A stretch of DNA of 64,000 nt. It comes from an uncultured Alsobacter sp. Its GTDB lineage: Bacteria > Pseudomonadota > Alphaproteobacteria > Rhizobiales > Beijerinckiaceae. The position numbers were made by a program, and so were the translations under genes. Below are positions 57,449-64,000 of this stretch, one piece after another; the first letter of the stretch is position 1; each line of letters starts with the position of its first letter. Where the stretch lies: contig NZ_CAMFHB010000018.1 of assembly GCF_945952055.1 (NCBI RefSeq), positions 1 through 64,000 on the forward strand. The letters are read 5' to 3'. The notes below the pieces were generated by a model that had not been told where the DNA came from, did not search any database, and saw only the letters and a list, made by a program, of their open reading frames with translations.

Positions 57449-58456
57449 TCATGCCGCCCGCCTCCGGCGGTACGACGGATGCCAGAACGTGGCCGCCCGC
57501 TCCGCCATGGCGATGAGGCCATAGAACAGCGTGCCGGCGACCGCGGCCACCACGATCTCGGCCCACACCATGTCGAGCTGCATGCGCCCGACTTCGGTCG
57601 AGATGCGGAAGCCCATGCCCACGATCGGCGTGCCGAAGAACTCGGCCACGATGGCGCCGATGAGCGCGAGCGTCGAATTGATCTTCAGGCCATTGAACAC
57701 GAACGGCAATGCCGCAGGCAGCCGCAGTTTCAGGAGCGTGGTGCCCCAGGAGGCGGCGTAGGAGCGCATCAGGTCGCGCTCCAGGCGGCCGGCCGCCTCC
57801 AGCCCCGCGACCGTGTTCACGAGCATGGGGAAGAAGGTCATCACCACGACGACGGCGACCTTGGAGTGCCAGTCGAACCCGAACCACATGACCATGATCG
57901 GCGCGATGCCGATGACGGGGAGGGCCGAGACGAAGTTGCCGAGCGGCAGCAGGCCGCGCCGCAGGAACGGCACCCGGTCGGCGAGCAGCGCCACGGCGAA
58001 GCCCAGCGCCGAGCCGAGCAGCCAGCCGGGAACGACGCTGCGCACGAAGGTCTGCCGGAAGTCCGCGACCAGCGTCGCCTGCGAGACGGCGAGCTTGGCC
58101 AGGATCGCCGAGGGGGGCGGCATCAGGACGGTCGGCACGCCGAAGCCCAGGCACACCACCTCCCACAGGAAGAAGCAGGTCAGGCCGAACAGCACGGGCA
58201 CCGCGACGTCGCGTGCCCGCGCCGAGGGGCCGGACGCCAGGGGCAGGCGCGTCAGGCGATCGTTGACGCCCCAGGCCGCGATCCAGAGCGCCACCACCAG
58301 CGCCCAGAACCAGACGGGCGCGTTGCCGGCGACACCGGGACGGTGCGCGAGCGTCGCCACCGCGGCCATGCCCGCCACGGTCGCGGCGGTCGCGACGAGC
58401 GTGCGGGCCGTAATCGAGGCGGCGGGGGGCGCCAGGGGAGCGGCCACGGCGCTCAT
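57449..58456 (-). CDS. ABC transporter permease (second)
   Basis: 335 residues with about eight helices. The BPD_transp_1 core includes the EAA-like loop AAGRLERDLMRSYAASWGTT followed by LLKLRLPAALPFVFNGLKIN. The start extends beyond the usual 250-270 residues with an N-terminal 80-residue hydrophobic region. Pairs with the upstream permease to form the membrane channel. The ATG at 58456 overlaps the previous stop (ATGA). Confidence 0.92.
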   Translation of the reverse strand: MSAVAAPLAPPAASITARTLVATAATVAGMAAVATLAHRPGVAGNAPVWFWALVVALWIAAWGVNDRLTRLPLASGPSARARDVAVPVLFGLTCFFLWEVVCLGFGVPTVLMPPPSAILAKLAVSQATLVADFRQTFVRSVVPGWLLGSALGFAVALLADRVPFLRRGLLPLGNFVSALPVIGIAPIMVMWFGFDWHSKVAVVVVMTFFPMLVNTVAGLEAAGRLERDLMRSYAASWGTTLLKLRLPAALPFVFNGLKINSTLALIGAIVAEFFGTPIVGMGFRISTEVGRMQLDMVWAEIVVAAVAGTLFYGLIAMAERAATFWHPSYRRRRAA

Positions 58457-59367
58457 GGGCGCGCTCCCATCAGCCGCATGGTGACGCGCTCGATGAGGGC
58501 GACGGCGAGGACGAGGCCCGAGGCCAGGATGGACGAGGCGAAGAGGGCCGACCAGATCTGGACGGTCTGGCCGTAATAGGAGCCGGAGAGCAGGCGAGCG
58601 CCGAGGCCTGCCTGCGCCCCCGTCGGCAGTTCGCCCACGATGGCGCCGACGAGGCTGATGGCGACGGCGACCTTCAGCGAGGCGAAGAGAAACGGCACCG
58701 AGGCCGGCCAGCGCAGCTTCGCGAAGGTCTGGAGCCCGGACGCCGAATAGGTCCGCATGAGGTCGAGTTGCATGGTGTCGGGCGAGGTGAAGCCCTTCAC
58801 CATGCCGATGGTGACCGGGAAGAAGCACAGGTACATCGAGATGATCGCCTTCGGCACGAGGCCGGTCAGGCCGATCGACCCGAGCACCACGATGACGATG
58901 GGGGCGACGGCCAGGATCGGGATCGTCTGGGAGGCGATGATCCAGGGCAGGAGGCTCTTCTCCAGCGGCTTCACCGACACGATGCCGATCGCCAGCACGA
59001 TGCCCAGCAGCGAGCCGAGCGCGAAGCCGACCAGCGTCGAGGACAGCGTGACCCAGCCGTGGAACAGGAGGCTGCGCGGCGAGGTGGCGCGGGTCTCCAC
59101 CGTGGTCTTCCACAACTCGGCGATCACCTGGTGCGGCGCCGGCAGCACGGGCCGATCGAGCGCGTAGGCCGCGGCGAAGCGCTCCGCGAAGGGCACTTCC
59201 TTGGGCATGGACGGCAGGTCGGCGTTCATCGGATACACGGCCGCGTACCAGGCGAGCACGATGAGCGCGACGATCGCCAGCACGGCGACGGCCTTGGACT
59301 GCGCGATGCCGGCGGCGATCCGGCCGCCCGCCCGGGACCGGGGCAGGGCGAGCGCCTCAGTCGTCAT
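58453..59367 (-). CDS. ABC transporter permease (first)
   Basis: 304 residues, six to seven helices. The coupling loop reads DTMQLDLMRTYSASGLQTFA followed by KLRWPASVPFLFASLKVA. It is homologous to the next permease. The start overlaps the ATPase gene by 11 bases, so ATPase, two permeases and binding protein form one transcript. Confidence 0.92.
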   Translation of the reverse strand: MTTEALALPRSRAGGRIAAGIAQSKAVAVLAIVALIVLAWYAAVYPMNADLPSMPKEVPFAERFAAAYALDRPVLPAPHQVIAELWKTTVETRATSPRSLLFHGWVTLSSTLVGFALGSLLGIVLAIGIVSVKPLEKSLLPWIIASQTIPILAVAPIVIVVLGSIGLTGLVPKAIISMYLCFFPVTIGMVKGFTSPDTMQLDLMRTYSASGLQTFAKLRWPASVPFLFASLKVAVAISLVGAIVGELPTGAQAGLGARLLSGSYYGQTVQIWSALFASSILASGLVLAVALIERVTMRLMGARP

Positions 59368-60190
59368 AGGAATGGCCCGCGCGCAGGCCGTCGCGCACGC
59401 GCTGCGCGATGGCCAGGAATTCCGGCGTCTCGCGCATGTCGAGCGTGCGGTGCGCCGGCAGGTTGCAATCGATGGTGTCGATGATCCGGCCCGGCCGGGG
59501 AGACATCACGACGATGCGGGTGGACAGGTACACGGCCTCCGGGATCGAATGCGTGACGAAGAGCACGGTCTTTCCGGTCTTGCGCCACAGGGCGAGGAGC
59601 TGGTCGTTGAGCTTGTCGCGGACGATCTCGTCCAGCGCCCCGAAAGGCTCGTCCATGAAGAGGAGCTTGGGGTCGAAGGACAAGGCGCGCGCGATGGAGG
59701 CACGCTGCTGCATGCCGCCCGAGAGCTGCCATGGATACTTGCCCTCGAAGCCGGTCAGGTTGACGAGTTCGAGGTTGCGCTTGGCCCGCTCCCGCCGTTC
59801 GGACGCGGGGTAGCCCATGATCTCCAGGGGCAGCGTGACGTTCTTCTCCACCGTGCGCCACGGATAGAGCGCCGGGGCCTGGAAGACGTAGCCGTACTGG
59901 CGGCCGAGCCGGGCCTCCTCCGGGCTGACGCCATTGACGCGGGCACTGCCGGAGGTGGCGCTTTCCAGATCGGCCAGCACGCGCAGGAGCGTGGTCTTGC
60001 CGCACCCGGACGGGCCGATGAACGAGACGAACTCGCCCTCCTCGACGGTGAGGTCGACGTTGGACAGCGCGTAGACCGGGCCATCGGCGGTGTCGAAGGT
60101 GAGAGACAGTCCTTCGACCGCGATCACGGGCCGGCGCGACGCCAACCCCGCGTCTTGTCCCGGTGCTTGAGCCACAGTCGTCACCGTCAC
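59357..60190 (-). CDS. ABC transporter ATP-binding protein
   Basis: 277 residues. Walker A FIGPSGCGKTTLLRVLADLE, Q-loop YVFQAPALYPWRTV, signature WQLSGGMQQRASIARALSF, Walker B LLFMDEPFGALDE, and H-loop FVTHSIPEAVYL. NitT/TauT/SsuB class. First gene of the transporter operon; the RutR-like operator at 60238 is 48 bases upstream of its ATG, so repression by the divergent TetR regulator is expected. Confidence 0.94.
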   Translation of the reverse strand: MTVTTVAQAPGQDAGLASRRPVIAVEGLSLTFDTADGPVYALSNVDLTVEEGEFVSFIGPSGCGKTTLLRVLADLESATSGSARVNGVSPEEARLGRQYGYVFQAPALYPWRTVEKNVTLPLEIMGYPASERRERAKRNLELVNLTGFEGKYPWQLSGGMQQRASIARALSFDPKLLFMDEPFGALDEIVRDKLNDQLLALWRKTGKTVLFVTHSIPEAVYLSTRIVVMSPRPGRIIDTIDCNLPAHRTLDMRETPEFLAIAQRVRDGLRAGHSYDD

Positions 60191-60237
60191 GCCCTACGCT
60201 CCCCGGCCATTGACCCGAGCCAGCACGGTCGCCAGTC

Positions 60238-60253
60238 TTGATCGAACGGTCAA
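60238..60253. promoter_or_regulatory. RutR-type operator 1 (transporter/regulator divergent promoter)
   Basis: TTGATC-GAAC-GGTCAA, flanked by C and G to extend the symmetry. It matches the outer halves of the E. coli RutR site TTGACCANNTGGTCAA. Its reverse complement agrees with operator 2 at 14 of 16 positions. Confidence 0.75.
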
Positions 60254-60313
60254 GGGGCGGTATCGCCTCGAAGGACCCGCTGCGCACAGGTTCGATGCGC
60301 CGCGGCAGGGAGG

Positions 60314-60982
60314 ATGCGGACGGATCCCATGGACGAGGCCGCCGGAACGATGGACATGCGCGGGGCCGAGACCTCGCGCTCGCGCGCGGGACAGGAGAAT
60401 GTCGAACGCATTCTCGACCGTGCGCTGGAGATTTTCGCCACCTTCGGCTTCCGCGGCACGCGCATCGACCAGATCGCGTCGGCCGCCGGGCTCTCCAAGA
60501 CGAACCTGCTCTATTACTTCCGCCGCAAGGAAGACCTCTATCTCGCCGTCCTGCAGCGCACGCTCGACATGTGGCTGGAGCCGCTGCAGTCGCTCGATGC
60601 CGGCGGCGATCCGGAACGGGCCATCGAGGCCTATATTCGCCAGAAGCTTTCGGCCTCCCGCGATGCGCCCGCCGCCTCGCGGCTGTTCGCGCTGGAGGTG
60701 ATCCAGGGCGCGCCGATCCTCGGTCCGGTACTGGAGACCCAGCTCGCCGACCTCGTGGACCGCAAGGCGACCACCATCCAGTCGTGGATCGATGCGGGAA
60801 AGATCGTCGCCGTGTCGCCGCGTCATCTCATCTACACGATCTGGTCCGTCACCCAGCACTATGCTGACTTCGCCGCGCAGATCCGCGCCATCGAGGGGAG
60901 GGACCTCTCGGATCCCGTCTTCTTCGAGGACACCTGCCGGACGGTGACCCAGCTGGTGCTCAGGGGGATCCTGCCGCGGTAG
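60314..60982 (+). CDS. TetR family regulator, RutR-like
   Basis: 222 residues. N-terminal TetR helix-turn-helix (RILDRALEIFATFGFRGTRI, IASAAGLSKTNLLYYFRRKE), then a ligand domain with ALEVIQGAPILGPVLETQLA and HLIYTIWSVTQHYADFAAQI, which closely follows RutR, the uracil/thymine-responsive pyrimidine regulator. It is divergent from the transporter operon over operator 1. The ATG at 60314 was used; the ATG at 60329 is a shorter alternative. Confidence 0.9.
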   Translation: MRTDPMDEAAGTMDMRGAETSRSRAGQENVERILDRALEIFATFGFRGTRIDQIASAAGLSKTNLLYYFRRKEDLYLAVLQRTLDMWLEPLQSLDAGGDPERAIEAYIRQKLSASRDAPAASRLFALEVIQGAPILGPVLETQLADLVDRKATTIQSWIDAGKIVAVSPRHLIYTIWSVTQHYADFAAQIRAIEGRDLSDPVFFEDTCRTVTQLVLRGILPR

Positions 60983-61013
60983 GATCCACGGGCGTCGAGC
61001 CTCGCTCTCTCCA

Positions 61014-61104
61014 CGTCCCGGCCGGGCCTGGCCCGGCCATCCACGACTGGACCACCATCGCGAGGGCAAGTCGTGGGTCCCCGGGCCGAGCCCGGGGATG
61101 ACGG
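61014..61104. repeat. Dispersed intergenic palindrome, copy 5 of 5
   Basis: The most diverged copy: CGTCCCGGCCGGGCCTGGCC at the left, CCGGGCCGAGCCCGGGGATG at the right. It lies between the convergent regulator and preA genes. Confidence 0.75.
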
Positions 61105-61127
61105 AGAGAGGGAGGCTGAACCTGCTC

Positions 61128-62441
61128 CTACTCCGCCGGCTCGGCGGCCCGCATCGGGTTGTTGGGGTGCTGGGTCCAGTTGATCGGCGTGCCCACGACC
61201 CGGCCCGTGCGCTTGTCGACCTCGCCGGGCTGCAGCGGCACCATGGTGATGCAGCCTTCGACCGGGCAGACGACGGCGCATAGGTTGCAGCCCACGCATT
61301 CCTCCTCGATCACCTCGAAGTGGCGCACGCCGTCCTTCAGCGCCGAGATGGCCTGGTGGGATGTGTCCTCGCAGGAGATGTGGCAGCGGCCGCACTTGAT
61401 GCAGAGGTCCTGGTCGATGTGCGCCTTCACGGCGTAGTCGAGGTCGAGATACTGCCAGTCGGTGACCTTGGGCACCGCGCGGCCGACGAAGTCGTCGAGG
61501 CGGGCATAGCCCTTCTCGTCCATGAAGGCGGCGAGCCCGGTCTTCATCTCCTCGACGATCTTGAAGCCGTAGACCATGGCGGCGGTGCAGACCTGCACGG
61601 TGCCGGCGCCCATGGCCATGAACTCGGCCGCGTCCTTCCAGGTCTCGATGCCGCCGATGGCCGAGATCGGGATGCCCTGCAGATGCGGGGTGCGTGCGAT
61701 GTCGGCCACCATGTTGAGCGCCATCGGCTTCACCGCGGGGCCGCACATGCCGCCATGGGTGCCGTAGCCGCCCGTGGCCGGCGAGGGCGTCATGGCGTCG
61801 AGGTCGACGCCCATCATGGAGTTGACGGTGTTGATGAGCGACACCGCGTCCGCGCCGCCCTTCTTGGCCGCCGCGGCGGGGCCCTTGATGTCGGCGACGT
61901 TGGGCGTGAGCTTCACGATCACCGGCATGCGCGAGTGCTGCTTGCACCAGCGCGTGACCATCTCGACGTATTCCGGCACCTGGCCGACCGCCGCGCCCAT
62001 GCCGCGCTCGGACATGCCGTGCGGGCAGCCGAAATTGAGCTCGACCCCGTCGGCCTCGGTGTCCTCCACCTGCCGGAGGATGGCCTTCCAGCTGTCCTCG
62101 GTGCACGGCACCATCAGCGACACGACGAGCGCCCGGTCCGGCCAGTCGCGCTTCACCTGCTTGATCTCCTGGAGGTTCACCTCCAGCGGCCGGTCGGTGA
62201 TGAGCTCGATGTTGTTGAAGCCGATGACGCGGCGGTCGCCGGCGTGGATCGCGCCGTAGCGCGGGCCGGAGACGTTGACGATGGGCGGGCCGGCTTCGCC
62301 CAGCGTCTTCCACACCACGCCGCCCCAGCCGGCGCGGAAGGCGCGCACGACGTTGTAGGCCTTGTCGGTGGGGGGAGCGGAGGCGAGCCAGAACGGGTTC
62401 GGGGCCTTGATGCCGCAGAAGTCGACGCGAAGATCAGCCAT
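61128..62441 (-). CDS. preA: NAD-dependent dihydropyrimidine dehydrogenase subunit PreA
   Basis: 437 residues. FMN-binding DHODH-like barrel (MADLRVDFCGIKAPNPFWLA; NFGCPHGMSERGMGAAVGQ; GGMCGPAVKPMAL; IPISAIGGIETW) followed by two [4Fe-4S] ferredoxin motifs (CIKCGRCHISCED and CVGCNLCAVVCPVEGC). With PreT it reduces uracil and thymine to dihydropyrimidines, the first step of the reductive pathway. The ATG at 62441 has GGGAGGGAA upstream and is 11 bases after the preT stop; the longer open frame is a preT shadow. Confidence 0.95.
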   Translation of the reverse strand: MADLRVDFCGIKAPNPFWLASAPPTDKAYNVVRAFRAGWGGVVWKTLGEAGPPIVNVSGPRYGAIHAGDRRVIGFNNIELITDRPLEVNLQEIKQVKRDWPDRALVVSLMVPCTEDSWKAILRQVEDTEADGVELNFGCPHGMSERGMGAAVGQVPEYVEMVTRWCKQHSRMPVIVKLTPNVADIKGPAAAAKKGGADAVSLINTVNSMMGVDLDAMTPSPATGGYGTHGGMCGPAVKPMALNMVADIARTPHLQGIPISAIGGIETWKDAAEFMAMGAGTVQVCTAAMVYGFKIVEEMKTGLAAFMDEKGYARLDDFVGRAVPKVTDWQYLDLDYAVKAHIDQDLCIKCGRCHISCEDTSHQAISALKDGVRHFEVIEEECVGCNLCAVVCPVEGCITMVPLQPGEVDKRTGRVVGTPINWTQHPNNPMRAAEPAE

Positions 62442-62452
62442 CGTTCCCTCCC

Positions 62453-63799
62453 TCAGGCGGCCGTGGCCGCACGCAGCATGCTGTCGATCGACAGGGCGGC
62501 CTGCTTGCCGTGCTCGACGGCGACCACCGTGAGGTCGCTGCCGGAGCCCACGCAGTCGCCGCCCGCCCAGATCTTCGGGTGCGACGTGCGCTGCGCCCCG
62601 TCGACGCGGATGCGTCCGCGCTCGAGTTCGATCAGGCTGTCCTCCAGGTCGGAGGCCACGAAGGCCTGGCCGATGGCCCGGAACAGCTGGTCGCAGGCGA
62701 GCTCGTAGGTCTCTCCCGTGCCGGTGAGCTTGCCGTCCGCCAGCGCGGTGCGCTCGAAGGCGATGCCGGTGACGCGGCCGTTGGCGCCCACGAGCGCCTT
62801 CGGCATGGCCCAGTGGCGGATGGTGACGCCGCTCGTCTGCGCGACCTCCTGCTCGTAGGGCGAGGCGCCCATCTCGGCGGGACCACGGCGGTAGACGATC
62901 GTCACCTCCTCGGCGCCCAGGCGCTTGACCTGGGTGGCGATGTCGATCGCCGTCATGCCGCCGCCGATGACGACGACGCGGCGCCCGACGGGCAGGGCGG
63001 ACAGGTCGCTCGCCTGGCGCAGGCCGGCGATGTAGTCGACGGCATCGTCCACGCCGGCGAACCCGCCGTCGGCAATGCCCAGCGCGTTGGTCGCGGCGAG
63101 CCCGATGCCGAGGAACACGGCATCGTAGTCGCGGGCGAGGTCGCCGAGATGGATGTCGCGACCGAGAGCCTGGCCGGTTTTCACCTCGATGCCGCCGACG
63201 CCGAGGATGTAGCCGACCTCGCACTGTGCGATCTCGTTCGTCGCCTTGTAGGCGGCGATCCCGTACTCGTTGAGGCCGCCGAGCTTTTTCTGCGCCTCGA
63301 AGACGGTGACGGTGTGGCCCAGGGTGGCGAGCCGGTGCGCGCAGGACAGGCCCGCGGGCCCGCCGCCGACGACGGCCACGCGGAACCCCGTGGACGGACC
63401 GGCCTGGTAGAGCTGCTTGCCGGTGGCGAAGAGAGCGTCCGTGGCGTGGCGCTGCAGCCGTCCGATCTCGACGGGCTTGCCCTCCAGCGCCTCGCGGACG
63501 CAGGCCTCCTCGCAGAGCTGCTCGGTGGGGCACACGCGGGCGCACATGGCGCCCATGATGTTGCTGTCGAGGATCGTCTTCGCCGCCCCGGTGGCGTTGC
63601 CGGTGGCGATCTGGCGAATGAACAGCGGGATGTCGATGGTTGTCGGGCACGCCGTCATGCAGGGCGCGTCGTAGCAGAAGAAGCAGCGGTCGGCGGCGAC
63701 CTTGGCCTCGTAGCGGTCGAGCGGGGGATGGAGGTCCGCGAAGTTGCGCGCGTAGTCGTCCGGCGGCAGGCGGCCAGCCGTGATCCCCGTGTCGCTCAT
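62453..63799 (-). CDS. preT: NAD-dependent dihydropyrimidine dehydrogenase subunit PreT
   Basis: 448 residues. N-terminal iron-sulphur domain (RCFFCYDAPCMTACPTTIDI; CARVCPTEQLCEEAC) of the GltD/DPYD type, FAD-binding GFRVAVVGGGPAGLSCAHRL, NAD-binding RVVVIGGGMTAIDIATQ, and IWAGGDCVGSGSD near the end. It passes electrons from NAD(P)H to PreA. The ATG at 63799 has GGAGGGG upstream; an open extension to 63859 would run through the operator and is rejected. Confidence 0.95.
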   Translation of the reverse strand: MSDTGITAGRLPPDDYARNFADLHPPLDRYEAKVAADRCFFCYDAPCMTACPTTIDIPLFIRQIATGNATGAAKTILDSNIMGAMCARVCPTEQLCEEACVREALEGKPVEIGRLQRHATDALFATGKQLYQAGPSTGFRVAVVGGGPAGLSCAHRLATLGHTVTVFEAQKKLGGLNEYGIAAYKATNEIAQCEVGYILGVGGIEVKTGQALGRDIHLGDLARDYDAVFLGIGLAATNALGIADGGFAGVDDAVDYIAGLRQASDLSALPVGRRVVVIGGGMTAIDIATQVKRLGAEEVTIVYRRGPAEMGASPYEQEVAQTSGVTIRHWAMPKALVGANGRVTGIAFERTALADGKLTGTGETYELACDQLFRAIGQAFVASDLEDSLIELERGRIRVDGAQRTSHPKIWAGGDCVGSGSDLTVVAVEHGKQAALSIDSMLRAATAA

Positions 63800-63843
63800 G
63801 AGCCCCTCCGCTCGTTCCGACTTGCGGTCTTTCGACCTATGAT

Positions 63844-63859
63844 TTGACCATCCGATCAA
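63844..63859. promoter_or_regulatory. RutR-type operator 2 (upstream of preT-preA)
   Basis: TTGACC-ATCC-GATCAA, with flanking T and A extending the symmetry to 18 bases. It matches the E. coli RutR consensus halves and is a near copy, in reverse orientation, of operator 1. It lies 45 bases upstream of the preT ATG, and could also affect the plus-strand gene starting at 63992. Confidence 0.78.
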
Positions 63860-63991
63860 AAAACTTCGAGGGTGTCAAACGCCTGCTTCGGCCCATCGTC
63901 ACCGGTGCGGGAACAACCCAGCCCCGCATCCGTTTCCGAACCACGGGCGCACTGCGCCCGAAAGGGATTCAGGGAAGGAACGGAGAGGACC

Positions 63992-64000
63992 ATGGACAAC
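63992..64000 (+). CDS. Start of a further gene cut by the window edge
   Basis: ATGGACAAC preceded by AACGGAGAGG at a good ribosome-site distance. Only three codons (M-D-N) are present, so the product cannot be named. A 17-base palindrome CGGGCGCACTGCGCCCG (63944-63960) lies in its leader. It is divergent from preT over operator 2, so it may belong to the pyrimidine regulon. Confidence 0.45.

Noticed and set aside
63800-63859. Longer preT start at 63859
   Set aside because: The extra 20 codons would run straight through the RutR-type operator; the ATG at 63799 has a good ribosome site.

Overview
The window is about 64 kb of high-GC DNA whose gene order (uvrA / ssb ... gyrA ... coaD-ppi-ppi-queA-tgt, then minCDE) and regulatory sites (a GAAC-N7-GAAC LexA box, a CtrA-like box before minC) point to an alphaproteobacterium of the Hyphomicrobiales (Rhizobiales). 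I cannot name a genus from sequence alone. Intergenic palindromic repeats of a kind familiar in that order are scattered through it.

Layout. (1) 1-13 kb: 3' end of secD, then secF, an Mth938-like gene and a squalene/phytoene-synthase-like gene, convergent with trmFO; a DUF1127 gene; uvrA divergent from ssb over a LexA box; then DUF2189, M20 peptidase, marC and DUF2306 genes. (2) 13-23 kb: gyrA, a cation/proton antiporter, coaD, two cyclophilins, a possible 38-residue membrane peptide in an AT-rich patch, queA-tgt and an alkyladenine glycosylase. (3) 23-26 kb: an unusual signalling pair, REC-DUF3369-histidine kinase followed by REC-class III cyclase. (4) 26-37 kb: a fatty acid desaturase converging on a compact ten-gene minus-strand operon (37138 down to 27023). 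(5) 37-51 kb: MipA/OmpV porin-like protein, DUF2147, peptide-binding protein plus sensor kinase, DUF2332, an HTH-citrate synthase fusion, a GGDEF-EAL protein, a DMT transporter with an atypical carbamoyltransferase, and kynureninase. (6) 51-53 kb: minCDE. (7) 53-64 kb: a reductive pyrimidine catabolism regulon.

The most unusual item is region 4. A textbook sigma-54 promoter (-24 GG / -12 GC) sits just upstream of a run of ten nearly gapless or overlapping genes: HAD phosphatase, class III aminotransferase, arginase-fold protein, small EamA/SMR-like membrane protein, alpha/beta hydrolase, FemAB/GNAT-like acyltransferase, a second small EamA/SMR-like protein, a membrane histidine kinase, an NtrC-family activator and a CfaS-like lipid methyltransferase. 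The operon therefore appears to encode its own sigma-54 control circuit. My inference is that it makes, acylates and moves across the membrane an amine-containing compound or lipid; the product is unknown.

Region 7 is the clearest pathway: preT-preA (dihydropyrimidine dehydrogenase), hydA (dihydropyrimidinase), a Zn-dependent N-carbamoyl amidohydrolase, a four-gene ABC transporter and a RutR-like TetR regulator. Two near-identical 16-bp RutR-type operators lie at the transporter/regulator divergent promoter and ahead of preT. No rRNA, tRNA, CRISPR array, intact insertion sequence or phage gene was seen.
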